Part shown: piece by piece, positions 12,728-12,861 of the stretch
Numbering within the stretch: position 1 is the stretch's first letter
Layout of the letters: each line of letters begins with the position of its first letter
NCBI GenBank assembly: GCA_900549065.1
Contig: URNC01000047.1
Coordinates: 1 to 12,861 of the forward strand
Direction: 5' to 3'
Source of the DNA: an uncultured Collinsella sp.
GTDB taxonomy: Bacteria > Actinomycetota > Coriobacteriia > Coriobacteriales > Coriobacteriaceae
Length of the DNA stretch: 12,861 bases
Position numbers and translations under genes: made by a program
The notes under the pieces: model-generated
What the model was told of the DNA's origin: nothing
The model's database searches: none
The model's input: the letters and a program-made list of their open reading frames with translations, nothing else

Positions 12728-12814
12728 AATGAACTTATCATTGATGTGTTAGCCATGGCTCACAATCAAGCCAGGCGTGGACGTTTCTGCAAAGGAAAGG
12801 GACGCTTTTGCAAA
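12728..12814. promoter_or_regulatory. Dense regulatory region upstream of the ABC pair
   Basis: Three elements sit 35-121 bases before the ATG at 12693. AATGA-ACTTA-TCATT (12728-12742) is an inverted repeat faintly like a Fur box. A 29-base imperfect inverted repeat is centred on the perfect palindrome AGCCATGGCT (12751-12760), with outer TTGAT/ATCAA arms. Two 15-base direct repeats at 12779-12793 and 12800-12814 (GGACG-T/C-TT-C/T-TGCAAA, two mismatches) have a 21-base period. Direct repeats two helical turns apart suit an AraC-type activator. No confident -35/-10 pair is visible. The remainder to 12861 shows no gene. Confidence 0.5.
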
Positions 12815-12861
12815 TACGGCGGGCAGCGACCGACATAACCGAGCTCTACGCACCACAGTTT

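Noticed and set aside
12694..12756. Upstream ATG for the first ABC gene (12756)
   Set aside because: The added residues do not look like a transporter start, and AAAGGA lies directly before ATG 12693.
1..12861. CRISPR arrays, insertion sequences or transposases
   Set aside because: No regularly spaced repeats with spacers, transposase motifs or terminal repeats with target duplications were seen.

Overview
The window joins two kinds of DNA from a GC-rich, probably actinobacterial gut anaerobe. A Coriobacteriia member such as Collinsella is my guess, based on composition and gene style rather than a search. Bases 1 to about 4,460 are the late end of a prophage and carry a diversity-generating retroelement (DGR). 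Bases from about 4,526 onward are host chromosome, beginning with the tmRNA gene ssrA.

Prophage part, all on the + strand: the last codons of a DGR target protein, containing the variable repeat (VR, 1-77); tandem hairpins; an Avd-like accessory protein (192-662); the template repeat (TR, about 691-814); a structured spacer; and a reverse transcriptase with a YMDD site (about 1027-2277). A lysis region follows: a small coiled-coil protein, a one-helix membrane coiled-coil protein, a holin-like protein, an amidase endolysin with an SH3 domain, and a small lipoprotein-like protein closed by a terminator. VR and TR differ at 9 of 77 aligned positions. All nine are adenines in TR, and no non-adenine differs, which is the signature of adenine-directed mutagenic retrohoming. 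The prophage ends about 70 bases from the 3' end of ssrA, so the tmRNA gene is a likely attachment site.

Host part: ssrA (4526-4889, minus) with an unusual resume region; a conserved-looking protein of unknown function (5127-5561); a convergent minus-strand toxin-antitoxin pair that joins a PIN toxin to a RelB/DinJ-like antitoxin, with a clear promoter and operator palindrome; a minus-strand pair made of a small DUF6110-like protein and a P1B-type ATPase with a non-CPx SCALK metal motif, resembling the fezA/fezB core of ferrosome loci; and a minus-strand pair of fused ABC transporter half-molecules of the IrtAB/YbtPQ type, whose upstream region holds inverted repeats and a 21-base-period direct repeat.

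The most interesting points are the DGR with its hairpin and nested RNA structure, and the possible iron theme linking the Fez-like pair with the siderophore-type ABC pair. Functional assignments come from reading motifs by eye. No database search or folding program was run.
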